NCBI GenBank assembly: GCA_964508055.1
Contig: CAZDRI010000003.1
Span: 17,003 to 81,002 of the forward strand
DNA length: 64,000 bases
Reading direction: 5' to 3'
DNA from: CAZDRI01 sp964508055
GTDB lineage: Bacteria > Pseudomonadota > Gammaproteobacteria > PS1 > Pseudothioglobaceae
The notes under the pieces were generated by a model that worked only from the letters and a program-made list of their open reading frames with translations, did not search any database and was not told the origin of the DNA. Made by a program: the position numbers and the translations under genes. Positions 63,981 to 64,000 of the stretch are shown here, one piece after another. Positions within the stretch are counted from its first letter, which is position 1. Each line of letters begins with the position of its first letter.

Positions 63981-64000
63981 TTTAATTGCAAAGATGTATT

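Noticed and set aside
1..64000. CRISPR arrays, phage genes, toxin-antitoxin pairs or new defence clusters
   Set aside because: No regularly spaced direct repeats, integrases, capsid genes or unknown multi-gene cassettes are visible; nearly all long frames belong to known housekeeping families.

Overview
The window is dense, strongly AT-rich bacterial chromosome with no phage, insertion sequence, CRISPR array or plasmid gene that I can recognise. The order of several blocks (rseP-bamA-skp-lpxD-fabZ-lpxA, rpmH-rnpA-yidD-yidC, petABC-sspA-sspB, topA-smg-dprA, amidase-tsaE) and the lipid A, Kdo and Bam genes point to a gammaproteobacterium. The low G+C, short spacers, many 1-13 bp gene overlaps and a few decayed fragments suit a streamlined or host-associated lineage. 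The Na+ oxaloacetate decarboxylase, cytochrome bc1 and cbb3-assembly genes suggest aerobic or microaerobic respiration. I cannot name the species; a Thioglobaceae-like sulfur-oxidiser relative is only one possibility.

Layout. 1-4.2 kb: 3' part of purL (its start lies outside the window) and a YgjP-like metalloprotein. 4.2-14.8 kb, minus strand: one long envelope and proteostasis run, hslU-DUF971-rseP-bamA-skp-lpxD-fabZ-lpxA-murJ-yggX-gmk. 14.9-16.1 kb: dapF with two small genes, ccoS (cbb3 oxidase assembly) and a BolA/IbaG gene. 16.2-20.1 kb, minus: dprA-smg-topA. 20.2-24.3 kb: rpmH-rnpA-yidD-yidC-pyrB-ygfB. 24.3-27.9 kb: cytochrome bc1 (petABC) with sspAB. 27.9-34.4 kb: bioD, a class 1B type pyrD, a small degraded ORF, and gltB without gltD. 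34.6-38.0 kb: ampD-kdsC-MGMT gene, a decayed spot with a GT39 fragment, a flippase-like membrane protein, truA. 38.0-43.4 kb: leuB, peroxiredoxin, cysS, rpoD, tRNA-Ile(CAU). 43.4-48.2 kb: cysQ, amidase, tsaE, antiporter, hemD, infA, tRNA-Leu(CAA). 48.2-51.4 kb: oadGAB, a Na+-pumping oxaloacetate decarboxylase. 51.8-53.7 kb: mpl and ubiX. 54.0-58.7 kb: large NAD-glutamate dehydrogenase. 58.8-64 kb: a methyltransferase, an SQR-like flavoprotein, a HIT protein, an O-antigen ligase-like protein and a shortened M61 peptidase.

Together the genes cover outer-membrane assembly and peptidoglycan recycling (murJ, ampD, mpl, amidase, lpx, kdsC, waaL-like), core translation and transcription, respiration and nitrogen assimilation. 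No obviously new multi-gene system is visible. The most useful leads are a 21-bp identical palindromic repeat in two convergent intergenic spacers, a C-rich hairpin repeat upstream of rpoD with a diverged copy upstream of ampD, a Rieske protein with a Lys-Arg Tat motif, an SQR-like protein that lacks the central cysteine, and an M61 peptidase that ends at a palindrome.
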